Shown here piece after piece: positions 27,173-36,320 of a stretch of 64,000 nt of DNA. Each line of letters opens with the position of its first letter. Position 1 is the first letter of the stretch. The translations under genes were made by a program, and so were the position numbers. The notes below the pieces were generated by a model that made no database searches, had not been told where the DNA came from, and saw only the letters and a program-made list of their open reading frames with translations. Origin of the DNA: an uncultured Ruminococcus sp. (GTDB lineage Bacteria > Bacillota > Clostridia > Oscillospirales > Ruminococcaceae); contig CANQVA010000006.1 of the NCBI GenBank assembly GCA_947627175.1, forward strand, positions 94,134 to 158,133, given 5' to 3'.

Positions 27173-28018
27173 ATGATGTTTGAAATTGTGGAAAAAAGAA
27201 GTCTTAATCCTACTGTTACACTTATGAAAATAAACGCTCCGAAAGTTGCGAAAAAATGTGAACCCGGACAGTTCATAATTCTTAGGACAGACGAAAACGG
27301 TGAGCGTATTCCGCTTACTGTAGCCGACTTTGACCGTGAAATCGGTACAGTTACCATTATATTTCAAATTGTAGGTTCTACTACTGAAAAACTTAATCAT
27401 ATGAATGAGGGCGAATGTCTGCATGATTTTGCAGGGCCTCTCGGACGTGCGACAGAAACGGACGGTTTAAAAAAAGTCGCTGTAGTCGGCGGAGGTGTAG
27501 GCTGTGCAATAGCTTATCCTGTTGCAAAGAAACTTCATAGTCTTGGTGTTGAGGTACATTCAATAGTAGGTTTCAGAAATAAGGATTTAGTAATTTTAGA
27601 AAAAGAGTTCAAAGAATCAAGCACAAAATATGTTCTTATGTCTGATGACGGCTCAGCAGGTGAAAAAGGTCTTGTTACTGATGCTCTTAAAAGGCTTATG
27701 GAAAGCGGTGAAAAATACGACAGAGTTATTACAATAGGCCCTCTTATTATGATGAAATTTGTCTGTCAGCTTACAAAAGAATATAACATTCCTACTGTTG
27801 CATCAATGAATCCGATTATGATTGACGGCACGGGAATGTGCGGAGGTTGTCGCCTTACAGTCGGCGGAGAAACTAAATTTGCCTGTGTTGACGGCCCTGA
27901 ATTTGACGGTCATCTTATAGACTTTGATGAAGCTATCGCAAGGGGCGGAATGTATAAACCGTTTGAACGTAAGGCACATGAAAATACCTGTAGTCTTTTC
28001 AGTCAGGAGGGAAAGTAA
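27173..28018 (+). CDS. nfnA: NfnA-like ferredoxin:NADP+ oxidoreductase subunit alpha
   Basis: FAD- and [2Fe-2S]-containing subunit of the electron-bifurcating NADH-dependent reduced ferredoxin:NADP+ oxidoreductase, also close to sulfide dehydrogenase and dihydroorotate dehydrogenase electron-transfer (PyrK) subunits. The 281-residue protein shows the FAD domain (PGQFIILRTDENGERIPLTV), the NAD domain (VAVVGGGVGCAIAYPV) and a C-terminal cluster site in DGTGMCGGCRL with a later FACVDGPEF. The ATG at 27173 follows GAAAGGAAG. NfnB begins 6 bases later, which supports Nfn over PyrK, as no pyrD is adjacent. Confidence 0.9.
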   Translation: MMFEIVEKRSLNPTVTLMKINAPKVAKKCEPGQFIILRTDENGERIPLTVADFDREIGTVTIIFQIVGSTTEKLNHMNEGECLHDFAGPLGRATETDGLKKVAVVGGGVGCAIAYPVAKKLHSLGVEVHSIVGFRNKDLVILEKEFKESSTKYVLMSDDGSAGEKGLVTDALKRLMESGEKYDRVITIGPLIMMKFVCQLTKEYNIPTVASMNPIMIDGTGMCGGCRLTVGGETKFACVDGPEFDGHLIDFDEAIARGGMYKPFERKAHENTCSLFSQEGK

Positions 28019-28024
28019 AATATT

Positions 28025-29407
28025 ATGCCTAATATGTCATTGAAGAAAAACGAAATGCCTGTACAGAATCCGGACGAAAGAAATAAAAACTTTGAAGAAG
28101 TCGCACTTGGTTATACAGAGGAGCAGGCAATAGACGAAGCAAAAAGATGTCTGAATTGTAAGAATAAACCATGTATGACTGGCTGTCCAGTACAGATAGA
28201 TATACCATCATTTATTAAGCAGGTTGCAGACGGAAATTTTGAAGAAGCTTATAAAATTATAACAAATTCAAGTTCTCTGCCGGCTATATGCGGAAGAGTA
28301 TGTCCGCAGGAAACGCAATGCGAGAGCAAGTGTGTCAGAGGAATAAAGGGCGAACCCGTTGCAATAGGAAGGCTTGAAAGATTTGTTGCCGACCGTCACA
28401 ACGCAATGCCCGAAACTCCCGTTGAAAAGCCTGTTTCAAATGGTCATAAAGTGGCTGTTATAGGTTCAGGCCCCGCAGGACTTGCCTGTGCAGGCGACCT
28501 TGCAAGAAAAGGCTATGATGTTACAATTTTTGAGGCTTTACACATTGCCGGGGGTGTTCTCTCTTACGGCATTCCGGAATTCAGACTTCCTAAAAGTATA
28601 GTACAGAAAGAAATTAACGGTCTTAAAGATATGGGCGTTAAGATAGAAACAAATACAATTGTCGGAAAAACTGTTTCAATAGACGAACTTATGAAAGAAT
28701 ACGGATTTGAAAGTGTGTTCATAGGTTCAGGTGCAGGGCTTCCGAGATTCATGAATATAAAGGGCGAAAACCTCAACGGTGTTTATTCTGCAAATGAATT
28801 TCTCACGAGAATAAACCTCATGAAAGCATACAGAACTGACAGTTCAACACCTGTTCAGGCTGGCAAAAGGGCTGTTATAGTCGGGGGCGGAAACGTTGCA
28901 ATGGATTCCGCACGATGTGCTAAAAGAATGGGTGCTGATGTATATATAGTATACAGACGTACAGAAAATGAATTGCCTGCACGTGCCGAAGAAATTGAAC
29001 ACGCTAAGGAAGAGGGAATTATTTTTAAATTTCTCTCAAATCCCGTTGAAATAAAGTCCGATGGTAAAGGCTGGGTAAAAAGTGTAGTATGTCAGCAGAT
29101 GAAACTTTCTGAACCCGATGCGTCAGGCAGGGCTAAGCCTGTACCGATTCCCGACGCATTTTTTGAAATAGAAACAGACAGTGTTATAATATCAATCGGT
29201 ACTTCTCCCAATCCCCTTATTAAATCAACGACAGACGGTCTTGAAACGCAGAAGTGGGGCGGAATTATTGCTGATGAAAACGGTCTTACTTCAAAAGAAG
29301 GCGTTTATGCCGGCGGTGATGCCGTTACAGGTGCGGCAACAGTAATACTTGCTATGGGTGCAGGAAAAACAGCCGCCGCAGCTATGGACGAATATATTCA
29401 GAAATAA
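28025..29407 (+). CDS. nfnB: NfnB-like ferredoxin:NADP+ oxidoreductase subunit beta (glutamate synthase small-chain family)
   Basis: The 460-residue subunit is expected to bind FAD, two 4Fe-4S clusters and NADP(H). The N-terminal Cys-rich domain has CLNCKNKPCMTGCPVQI and CGRVCPQETQCESKCVRG. Then come two Rossmann motifs: VAVIGSGPAGLACAGDLARK (FAD) and AVIVGGGNVAMDSARCAKR (NADP). It pairs with NfnA to interconvert NADH plus reduced ferredoxin and NADPH, a redox-balancing step in fermentative anaerobes. A stand-alone gltD role is less likely because no large glutamate synthase gene is present and nfnA is 6 bases upstream. Confidence 0.9.
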   Translation: MPNMSLKKNEMPVQNPDERNKNFEEVALGYTEEQAIDEAKRCLNCKNKPCMTGCPVQIDIPSFIKQVADGNFEEAYKIITNSSSLPAICGRVCPQETQCESKCVRGIKGEPVAIGRLERFVADRHNAMPETPVEKPVSNGHKVAVIGSGPAGLACAGDLARKGYDVTIFEALHIAGGVLSYGIPEFRLPKSIVQKEINGLKDMGVKIETNTIVGKTVSIDELMKEYGFESVFIGSGAGLPRFMNIKGENLNGVYSANEFLTRINLMKAYRTDSSTPVQAGKRAVIVGGGNVAMDSARCAKRMGADVYIVYRRTENELPARAEEIEHAKEEGIIFKFLSNPVEIKSDGKGWVKSVVCQQMKLSEPDASGRAKPVPIPDAFFEIETDSVIISIGTSPNPLIKSTTDGLETQKWGGIIADENGLTSKEGVYAGGDAVTGAATVILAMGAGKTAAAAMDEYIQK

Positions 29408-29425
29408 TTTTTTTCGCCCGAACTA

Positions 29426-29454
29426 TTGACTTTTAATGAAAAGTATAGTATAAT
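29426..29454 (+). promoter_or_regulatory. Promoter of the T-box/thrS operon
   Basis: TTGACT, 17 bases, TATAAT, immediately before the T-box leader. Confidence 0.85.
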
Positions 29455-29479
29455 GTCAGTATGATATGAATAATTAAAA

Positions 29480-29712
29480 TCAATGACGAGGAAGGCTTTT
29501 TTCCGTCAGGTCGTTTTCAGAGAATCCGCTTTTTGCTGTGAGGCGGTAACGACAGGGAATAAAGCACACCGCCTCTGAGAGTGTTTAATAAACAACGCTG
29601 CTCCCGTTACAGAGCTAATAAGACATGGAATATTTTTCTGTGTGAATCAGGGTGGAATCACGGTTACAGTCGTCCCTTGTGCCTTTTTCGGGTATGAGGG
29701 ACTTTTTAAATT
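29480..29712 (+). promoter_or_regulatory. T-box leader (tRNA-Thr sensing) upstream of thrS
   Basis: Transcription attenuator that reads uncharged tRNA. Stem I includes GTCGTT / AACGAC and the CAGAGA distal element. The conserved T-box core AGGGTGG with AATCACGG is at 29649-29663. A terminator stem follows: GTCCCT... (29672-29683) pairs with ...AGGGAC (29691-29702), then TTTTT. A likely specifier is ACC at about 29568-29570, a threonine codon, consistent with thrS downstream; the exact specifier loop is my hand-fold and less certain than the T-box itself. Uncharged tRNA-Thr should raise expression of both downstream genes. Confidence 0.9.
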
Positions 29713-29730
29713 TAAAAAGGTGGTGAATTT

Positions 29731-30105
29731 ATGAATAAAATCCAATACAACGAAAAAGAAGAGGCTTATGAAATCAATTATAAGCTGTGGGACAATATGG
29801 TAACTGTACGTTTTTATGTTGAGGAACAACAGGAAATTATGGACAATTTCAGCGAGATAGCTCAGAAACTTGACAAGCTGAACCGCAACAAAAAGAAAAT
29901 CGCTGAAATTATTTCAGATGAGGGTTATTATGGCGGTTTGTCCGAAACTTTGGAAGAATGCCTTCAGGTTACGAGTGCATATATTGATGTAGATGAAGAC
30001 GGCGTTGTTTTATGTTTCAATGTTGACAGCACCGACGGCTATCTTACACCGCTTACTATGGAACTTGGTACAGATAACGGCATTGAAGTTACAGGCAGAG
30101 TTTGA
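29731..30105 (+). CDS. Unknown 124-residue acidic protein between T-box and thrS
   Basis: I do not recognise the family. The protein is soluble and acidic. It has a central helix-rich stretch (about 33-62, MDNFSEIAQKLDKLNRNKKK) that could form a short coiled coil, and a C-terminal beta-rich half with SAYIDVDEDGVVLCFNVD. The ribosome site AAAGGTGG is placed normally for the ATG. It lies between the T-box terminator and thrS, 27 bases before thrS, so it is induced together with threonyl-tRNA synthetase when charged tRNA-Thr is low. A role in translation or threonine metabolism is only inferred from this position. Confidence 0.75.
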   Translation: MNKIQYNEKEEAYEINYKLWDNMVTVRFYVEEQQEIMDNFSEIAQKLDKLNRNKKKIAEIISDEGYYGGLSETLEECLQVTSAYIDVDEDGVVLCFNVDSTDGYLTPLTMELGTDNGIEVTGRV

Positions 30106-30132
30106 AAATTTTTACAAAGGAGAGAAAAAATT

Positions 30133-32079
30133 ATGATTAAATTAACCCTTAAAGACGGAAGTATCCGTGAAATTGAATCCGCTTTACCTGCAAGCGAAAT
30201 AATAAAGGGTATCGGCATGGGGCTTTACAAGGCATCATGTTGTGTGAAAATCAATGGCGAAGTTAAAGACATGAGAACGATTGTAGAAAACGACTGCAAT
30301 TTTGAAGTATGTACTTTTGACTCCGTAGACGGAAAAAAGACTTTTTGGCATACTGCTTCACACATTCTTGCACAAGCTGTTAAAAGACTTTACCCCGATG
30401 CAAAACTTGCTATAGGCCCTGCAATTGATAACGGCTTCTATTACGATTTTGACCTTGAAAAGCCTTTTACTCAGGAGGAACTTGAAAATATTGAAGAAGA
30501 AATGAAAAAAATTGTCAAGGAGGGTTTACCACTTGAACAGTTTGAACTTTCACCTGAAGATGCAATTGCTAAATTAAAGGAAATGGACGAACCATATAAA
30601 ATTGAACTTTGTGAAGAACACGCAGGCAAAGGCGAACCTATTTCATTCTATAAACAGGGTGAGTTTGTTGACTTATGTGCAGGCCCTCACCTTATGACAA
30701 CAGCACCAGTAAAGGCTTTCAAACTTCTTTCATGTACAGGTGCTTATTGGAGAGGTTCAGAAAAAAACAAGATGCTTTCAAGAGTATATGCTGTCGCTTA
30801 TCCTAAGAGTGCAGAACTTGAAGCCGATATTAAACAGAGAGAAGAGGCTAAACTCCGTGACCATAATAAACTCGGACGTGAACTTGAATATTTCACAACT
30901 GTTGACTCTATCGGTCAGGGACTGCCCGTCATTCTGCCAAAGGGTGCAAGAGTTATTCAGACGCTCCAGAGGTGGGTTGAAGATGTTGAACAGAAACACG
31001 GCTATTTACTCACAAAAACACCTTATCTCGCTAAAAGGGAACTGTATAAAATTTCAGGTCATTGGGAGCATTACCTTGACGGAATGTTTGTACTCGGAGA
31101 CCCTTACGACGAAACAAAGGAATGTTTTGCACTCCGTCCTATGACTTGCCCGTTTCAGTATCAGGTATTTTTGAACAGACAACGTTCATATCGTGATTTG
31201 CCAATGAGACTGGGCGAAACTTCTACACTTTTCCGCAAGGAAGATTCAGGTGAAATGCACGGTCTTATACGTGTAAGACAGTTTACAATATCTGAAGGAC
31301 ATCTTATACTCCGCCCTGACCAACTTGAAGAAGAATTTAAAGATTGTCTTGAACTTGCTAAATATATGCTCGGTACAGTAGGACTTCTTGAAGATTGTAC
31401 TTTCAGGTTCTCACAATGGGATTCTGCAAATCCTAAAAATAAATATGAAGGTACTGCTGAACAGTGGGAAGAGGCACAGTCTGTTATGGCTAAAATTCTT
31501 GACCACCTCGGCGTTGAATATGAGATTGGAATTGATGAAGCTGCTTTCTATGGCCCTAAACTTGATATACAATATAAGAACGTATACGGCAAAGAAGATA
31601 CTCTTGTTACAATTCAGATTGATATGCTCCTTGCCGAACGTTTCGGAATGGAATATGTAGACGTTGACGGCACTAAGAAACACCCCTATATTATTCACAG
31701 AACATCCCTCGGCTGTTATGAAAGAACACTTGCATATATGATTGAAAAATATGCCGGTGCAATGCCTTTGTGGCTTGCTCCCGAACAGGTGAGAATTATT
31801 CCCGTTGCAGACCGTCATCTTGATTACTGTAATGAAGTTCGTGTAAAACTTGAAAATGCCGGAATACGTGTGACTGTAGACGACAGGGCTGAAAAAGTCG
31901 GTTATAAAATCCGCTCTGCTACTGTTGAAAAAATTCCGATTATGCTTACAATGGGTGACAAAGAGGCTTTAAGCAATACTGTTTCAGTACGTTCAAGACG
32001 TGAAGGCGATTTAGGCTCAATGTCACAGAATGATTTACTTGTAAAACTTATTGACGATATTGCCAAAAAAGTAAGATAA
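30133..32079 (+). CDS. thrS: Threonyl-tRNA synthetase
   Basis: Class II synthetase charging tRNA-Thr. The 648-residue full-length form has an N-terminal TGS domain (residues 1-60), an editing domain with the HTASH zinc-like motif (HxxxH) that clears mischarged Ser, the catalytic core with RPMTCPFQ (zinc Cys), LFRKEDSGEMHGLIRVRQF (motif 2) and HPYIIHRTSLGCYERTLAYM (motif 3 region), and a C-terminal anticodon domain (WLAPEQVRIIPVADRH). AAAGGAGAG precedes the ATG. It is controlled by the T-box leader upstream. A terminator follows directly. Confidence 0.97.
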   Translation: MIKLTLKDGSIREIESALPASEIIKGIGMGLYKASCCVKINGEVKDMRTIVENDCNFEVCTFDSVDGKKTFWHTASHILAQAVKRLYPDAKLAIGPAIDNGFYYDFDLEKPFTQEELENIEEEMKKIVKEGLPLEQFELSPEDAIAKLKEMDEPYKIELCEEHAGKGEPISFYKQGEFVDLCAGPHLMTTAPVKAFKLLSCTGAYWRGSEKNKMLSRVYAVAYPKSAELEADIKQREEAKLRDHNKLGRELEYFTTVDSIGQGLPVILPKGARVIQTLQRWVEDVEQKHGYLLTKTPYLAKRELYKISGHWEHYLDGMFVLGDPYDETKECFALRPMTCPFQYQVFLNRQRSYRDLPMRLGETSTLFRKEDSGEMHGLIRVRQFTISEGHLILRPDQLEEEFKDCLELAKYMLGTVGLLEDCTFRFSQWDSANPKNKYEGTAEQWEEAQSVMAKILDHLGVEYEIGIDEAAFYGPKLDIQYKNVYGKEDTLVTIQIDMLLAERFGMEYVDVDGTKKHPYIIHRTSLGCYERTLAYMIEKYAGAMPLWLAPEQVRIIPVADRHLDYCNEVRVKLENAGIRVTVDDRAEKVGYKIRSATVEKIPIMLTMGDKEALSNTVSVRSRREGDLGSMSQNDLLVKLIDDIAKKVR

Positions 32080-32086
32080 AAAAACA

Positions 32087-32116
32087 GGGGACGGACATAA
32101 ATTGCCCGTCCCTTTC
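32087..32116 (+). terminator. Terminator of thrS
   Basis: Inverted repeat GGGACGG / CCGTCCC with an 11-base loop, then a short TTT. It also lies just before the start-less gene. Confidence 0.75.
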
Positions 32117-32129
32117 AGTAGGAGTTAAA

Positions 32130-32609
32130 ATATATATTGAAGCAAAAGTTATTGAAAAGAAAACAGGAAAAATTATCAGCAGGGATTATGATTTTCCCGA
32201 TGATAACTACATTGAAATATGTTACTGGTGTTCATGGAATTTTGAATATATACGGAACGGTCTTGTTGAAATTGCAAACAAATATTCAGAAAACATTTAC
32301 ACAAGTAAAGACTTTCAAATACCACTACCGAAAAAATCATTACATGAAGTTTACAGATACCTGCTGAAAAATTCATTTGTTCCTGAAAGTGAATATAAAT
32401 GGTCTGAAAGTATGTCACAGGAAATGTCTAATATTGAAAATGCTCATAAATTAAGGCGTTTCATATGGGCACTTGAATGTATAAAGCATACTAATATATT
32501 CGTTCTGAATGAAATGAAAAAGTATATTCCGGAAGAAAACGACTGGAAAAATCTTAAAGAAAACCCACAGGATTTTGAATGGAAATTCAGAATATTAAAT
32601 TCATATTGA
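32130..32609 (+). CDS. Unknown protein of about 160 residues with no canonical start codon
   Basis: A continuous frame encodes a sensible 160-residue protein, from KIYIEAKVIEKKTGKIISRD through DYDFPDDNYIEICYWCSWNF to a C terminus ending FEWKFRILNSY, with ordinary codon use. There is no ATG, GTG or TTG in frame before the ATG at 32412, which would remove the first 94 residues. AGGAG at 32120-32124 is correctly placed for ATA at 32130 or, more distantly, ATT at 32136. Either a rare start codon is used, or a start ATG has mutated to ATA and the gene is a fresh pseudogene. It sits behind the thrS terminator and converges on aspartate kinase. No family recognised. Confidence 0.6.
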   Translation: MYIEAKVIEKKTGKIISRDYDFPDDNYIEICYWCSWNFEYIRNGLVEIANKYSENIYTSKDFQIPLPKKSLHEVYRYLLKNSFVPESEYKWSESMSQEMSNIENAHKLRRFIWALECIKHTNIFVLNEMKKYIPEENDWKNLKENPQDFEWKFRILNSY

Positions 32610-32615
32610 TTAAAA

Positions 32616-32641
32616 AAATCCCCTGATTTACAGGGGATTCT
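32616..32641 (-). terminator. Terminator of aspartate kinase (also serves the plus-strand gene)
   Basis: Perfect 9-base stem AATCCCCTG / CAGGGGATT with a 5-base loop and seven T on the minus strand. Confidence 0.92.
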
Positions 32642-32644
32642 CAA

Positions 32645-33982
32645 TCATATTTTTTCGGAATTTATAAACATATCGTAAATTCTGCGGATAGCTTCTGAAA
32701 GGTCATGTTCGCTTACACCGATTATAACATTAAGTTCGCTTGAACCTTGGTCAATCATTTTTACATTTATTCTTGCGTGTGCCATTGATGCAAAAATTCT
32801 TGCAACAGTACCCCTTGTGTTTCTCATACGCCTGCCCACTATGGCGAGGAGTGCTATACCGTCTTCAATTTCAATGTTGTCAGGGGAAACTTCCTTTCGT
32901 ATTCCTGCAATTACTTTATCACGCACAGGGTTAAGTTTTGAACTGTCAACAGTAATACTCATCGTGTCGATACCTGACGGCATATGTTCAAATGAAAGAC
33001 CGTTTTCATAGAGAACTTTAAGAACTTTCATTCCGAAACCCGTTTCACTGTTCATCATAGCTTTTTCAATATTTATAGTGCTGAAACCTTTTCTTCCTGC
33101 AATACCTGTAATTGTATGATTAAGGCTTTCACGGCTGAAATCAAAATCATCTGAAACAATCATAGTACCTGCATCTGATGGACTGTTTGTATTTCTTATA
33201 TTTATCGGAATACCTGCGGAACGTACGGGGAAAATAGCGTCCTCATGAAGAACGGACGCACCCATATATGCAAGTTCACGAAGTTCTCTATAAGTAATTA
33301 CTTCAATAACATCAGGATTTTCAACTATTCTCGGGTCGGCAACAAGGAAACCTGAAACATCTGTCCAGTTTTCATAAATTTCTGCCCTTACGGCGTTTGC
33401 GATAATTGAACCCGTAACATCTGAACCGCCTCTTGAAAATGTCTTTATATACCCCTCTGTTGTACGTCCGTAGAATCCGGGAATTACTGCATTGTCAAGT
33501 CCTTTAAGCTTTTTACGGACAGCTTTTACAGTATCGTCAAGAAGTAAAACGCCCTTTGTGTCAAAAATAATAACGTCGGCAGCATCAATAAAATTAAAAC
33601 CGAGATATTCGGCAAGGACTTTTCCGTTGAGGTATTCACCCCTGCTTGCTGCGAAATCCTTAGCCGGGCGAGCTGTCAGTTCTTTTACTATTGAATCAAA
33701 TTCGTTTTCAAGTGACATATTGATACCGAGTTCGGAAATAATACCGTTGTATCTGTCTTTTATAAGCTGAAAATCTTCCGAGAAGTCCATACCGCTTCCT
33801 GCAAGTTCACAGCATTTATAAAGCATATCTGTAATTTTTATATCGTCCGAAAAACGTTTTCCCGGAGCAGACGGAACAACATATCTGCGTTTGCTGTCAC
33901 TTGATATTATATCAGCAACTTTTCTGAACTGATTGGCATCTGCAAGACTGCTTCCGCCGAATTTAACAACTTTATTACCCAT
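32645..33982 (-). CDS. lysC: Aspartate kinase
   Basis: Phosphorylates aspartate, the first step to lysine, threonine, methionine and diaminopimelate. I start at MGNKVVKFGGSSLADANQF (33982): the open frame continues 17 codons upstream, but AAAGGA lies about 12 bases before this ATG and directly against the other candidate. KFGGSS is the kinase signature; GRGGSDVT-type substrate binding appears as SRGGSDVTGS; WTDVSGF and two C-terminal ACT domains (about 300-445) follow, implying feedback by lysine and/or threonine. The 445-residue length fits the monofunctional enzyme. It is a single gene with its own promoter and terminator. Confidence 0.93.
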   Translation of the reverse strand: MGNKVVKFGGSSLADANQFRKVADIISSDSKRRYVVPSAPGKRFSDDIKITDMLYKCCELAGSGMDFSEDFQLIKDRYNGIISELGINMSLENEFDSIVKELTARPAKDFAASRGEYLNGKVLAEYLGFNFIDAADVIIFDTKGVLLLDDTVKAVRKKLKGLDNAVIPGFYGRTTEGYIKTFSRGGSDVTGSIIANAVRAEIYENWTDVSGFLVADPRIVENPDVIEVITYRELRELAYMGASVLHEDAIFPVRSAGIPINIRNTNSPSDAGTMIVSDDFDFSRESLNHTITGIAGRKGFSTINIEKAMMNSETGFGMKVLKVLYENGLSFEHMPSGIDTMSITVDSSKLNPVRDKVIAGIRKEVSPDNIEIEDGIALLAIVGRRMRNTRGTVARIFASMAHARINVKMIDQGSSELNVIIGVSEHDLSEAIRRIYDMFINSEKI

Positions 33983-34038
33983 GAAAAATACCATTCCTTT
34001 ATATAATAATTTTAGTATGTTTTTATGCATCAATAATT

Positions 34039-34067
34039 ATTATATTCCTTTTTTCCGCCAAAATCAA
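34039..34067 (-). promoter_or_regulatory. Promoter of aspartate kinase
   Basis: Minus strand TTGATT, 17 bases, TATAAT. The leader of about 50 bases shows no riboswitch-like structure. Confidence 0.7.
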
Positions 34068-34152
34068 TTGATATAAAATCCAAATTTAAGACAGTAAAAT
34101 TTGTGTTTTTGGTGAATACGCTTGTACGCCGTAGACGGACATATTTTTTTTG

Positions 34153-34181
34153 TTGACTTTAAAGAAATCATGTGGTATAAT
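34153..34181 (+). promoter_or_regulatory. Promoter of the GDPD gene
   Basis: TTGACT, 17 bases, TATAAT with TGG before the -10 box. Confidence 0.85.
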
Positions 34182-34273
34182 TATAACTGTGAGTTTTTTG
34201 AAATATGAAAAATCTGTAAATTTTTTTTGTGTAGAAACAATTCACGGAAAAAAACAAAGGAGCAAAACGAATA

Positions 34274-36097
34274 ATGAAAAATTTCCTGAAATCAGCCTCA
34301 TCTTTTGCAAGAGCGTTTCCCCGTTTTGTTGTTTTTGAACTTTTGTTAAAACTTTTTCTTGTGGCTATAGGTGCACCTGTACTTGCATATATTCTCAAAT
34401 ATACAATGAAAGTATCGGGTGTGACGTATCTCTCAGATGAAAACCTGCTTATTTATCTGAAAAATCCGACAACTATATTCGCATTTATAGTTCTTTTATT
34501 CTGTGTTGCATTTTTTACTTTTGTTGAACTTTCTGCACTTGTTGTCTGTTTTGCCTGCTGTAATAAGCATAAAAAAATTTCAGTGGGGGGAATGTTCGTT
34601 ACAGGATTGAAAGCATTTGCAAAGGCTTTTAAATGGGGAGGAATACCGAGATTTCTTGTGTTTATGATGTTCATGCCCATAGTACAATTCACTTTTGCTT
34701 CAGGACAGTTTCTTGCTCCGCTTATGCCGATAGTGAGAACTATTTTCAAATCTGTAAGCAACACTTCTGCGGTTGTTGTCTATATTCTTATACAGATTCT
34801 TGTTGTTATACTGATAGTCGAACAGAGTTACAGCTTGCACTATCTTGTACTTACTGATACTAATTTCAGTGAATGCACTAAAAAAAGCCGTTCGGCTATA
34901 AGGGGCAATAAATTCAGAATGGCTGTTTCACTTCTTTTATGGAGTCTTTGTATGCTTGCATTAAGTGCCGTTCTTACTCTCGGAATCGGGTTTATTATAG
35001 TCTTTATTATAAAAGGTTTTTCAAAACCTGCCGATGCTTTCAGAAGTGCTTTAAAAGTCCTTAAATATGCAGTGCGTGTTTTTGGTATATTGTCGTCATT
35101 TCTTTCTGTTCCTGCCGTGATATGTTGGGTAACAAACCGTTTTTTTCAGGAAGTAAAAGACACGGAAGAAATAATATCACTCCCCGACTTTACGGCAAAA
35201 AAATTGAAACCTATGACGAAATGTATTATTTTTATTTCTCTTATCGTTTCGGGCGTACTCCTAAACATGACGTATATAAAAGCCCTTTACAAGGGAAATA
35301 TAAATCTGAATATGGGAATTATTACAAGAACACAAGTAACTGCACACAGGGGATTTTCTGCTGTTGCTCCTGAAAATACATTGTATGCTTTTGAATCGGC
35401 TGTTGAAACGGGTTCAGACTATATAGAACTTGATGTTCAGCTTACCGCCGATGAACAGATTGTTGTTTTTCATGATGAAAAGATTGACCGCACAACAGAC
35501 GGCAAAGGCGAACTGAAAAATTATACTTATGATGAACTACAGAAATTTTCTGCTGGGAGCTGGTTTAAAAAAGACGGTGAATTTGATGATGCAAAAATTG
35601 TACTTCTTTCCGATGTTATTGAAGATGTCGGTGATGATATAATGTTTAACATTGAAATAAAAAATCATGGTGATGTGAAGAAAACGGCAGAAAAGACTGT
35701 TGAAGTAATTGAAGAATACGATATTGAAAAATCATGCTATATTACATCATTTTCGTATACGGCACTAAAAGAAATTAAAAAACTTAACCCGAAAATAAAA
35801 ACGGGTCTCATAGCTAATATCGCAAGTTCAACGTCATTTTCCCAACTAAGATATATTGATGCCGTAAGTCTTAATTATATTTTTATAAATCAGAGTATAG
35901 TTAATATGGCACATCAAAACGGAAAGCGTGTTTTTGTATGGACAGTTGACCGCCCGTCAGATATACATCATATGATTGCTATGGGCGTTGACAATATTAT
36001 TACAAATCGACCCGACAAAGCCGCTGAAATTATTGATTCAGACAGCCTCGGCGAAACGGTTTTGACAATTCTTGAAAAAATCTTCGGTACACGATGA
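34274..36097 (+). CDS. Membrane glycerophosphodiester phosphodiesterase
   Basis: A 607-residue protein: residues 1-350 hold about eight hydrophobic segments (the GDPD membrane domain), and residues 355-600 the catalytic TIM barrel. Active-site motifs are TAHRGFSAVAPENTLYAF (His-Arg and Glu-Asn-Thr), DYIELDVQLTADEQIVVFHD (metal-binding Glu and Asp, catalytic His) and VFVWTVDR near the end. It hydrolyses glycerophosphodiesters to glycerol-3-phosphate and an alcohol, probably outside or at the membrane, during lipid or teichoic acid turnover. AAAGGAG precedes the ATG. It is monocistronic, with its own promoter and a terminator after it. Confidence 0.92.
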   Translation: MKNFLKSASSFARAFPRFVVFELLLKLFLVAIGAPVLAYILKYTMKVSGVTYLSDENLLIYLKNPTTIFAFIVLLFCVAFFTFVELSALVVCFACCNKHKKISVGGMFVTGLKAFAKAFKWGGIPRFLVFMMFMPIVQFTFASGQFLAPLMPIVRTIFKSVSNTSAVVVYILIQILVVILIVEQSYSLHYLVLTDTNFSECTKKSRSAIRGNKFRMAVSLLLWSLCMLALSAVLTLGIGFIIVFIIKGFSKPADAFRSALKVLKYAVRVFGILSSFLSVPAVICWVTNRFFQEVKDTEEIISLPDFTAKKLKPMTKCIIFISLIVSGVLLNMTYIKALYKGNINLNMGIITRTQVTAHRGFSAVAPENTLYAFESAVETGSDYIELDVQLTADEQIVVFHDEKIDRTTDGKGELKNYTYDELQKFSAGSWFKKDGEFDDAKIVLLSDVIEDVGDDIMFNIEIKNHGDVKKTAEKTVEVIEEYDIEKSCYITSFSYTALKEIKKLNPKIKTGLIANIASSTSFSQLRYIDAVSLNYIFINQSIVNMAHQNGKRVFVWTVDRPSDIHHMIAMGVDNIITNRPDKAAEIIDSDSLGETVLTILEKIFGTR

Positions 36098-36154
36098 ATA
36101 TTTTTTTCACTACCTGCATATAATATAAATAATTATTACTTCTCTAATATTTTC

Positions 36155-36191
36155 GGGCAGATTTCACGGAATGGGTCTGCCTGCTTTTTTT
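36155..36191 (+). terminator. Terminator after the GDPD gene
   Basis: Inverted repeat GGCAGA / TCTGCC with a 14-base loop (extendable by weak pairs) followed by TGC and eight T. Confidence 0.8.
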
Positions 36192-36240
36192 TGCTGTGTT
36201 TTTGTAAATATAAGCCGTATAAAATACAAATGCAAATCCC

Positions 36241-36269
36241 TTGACAGGCTGTAAAAAAAGCTGTATAAT
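36241..36269 (+). promoter_or_regulatory. Consensus promoter of ppk
   Basis: TTGACA, 17 bases, TATAAT. Confidence 0.88.
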
Positions 36270-36320
36270 AAAACTGTAAATCTTAACTTTTTTTGCCGAT
36301 GGCAGAGGAGGACTATTTTT

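Noticed and set aside
27173..28018. PyrK-type dihydroorotate dehydrogenase electron-transfer subunit
   Set aside because: No pyrD or other pyrimidine genes are adjacent, and the next gene is the glutamate-synthase-like NfnB partner.
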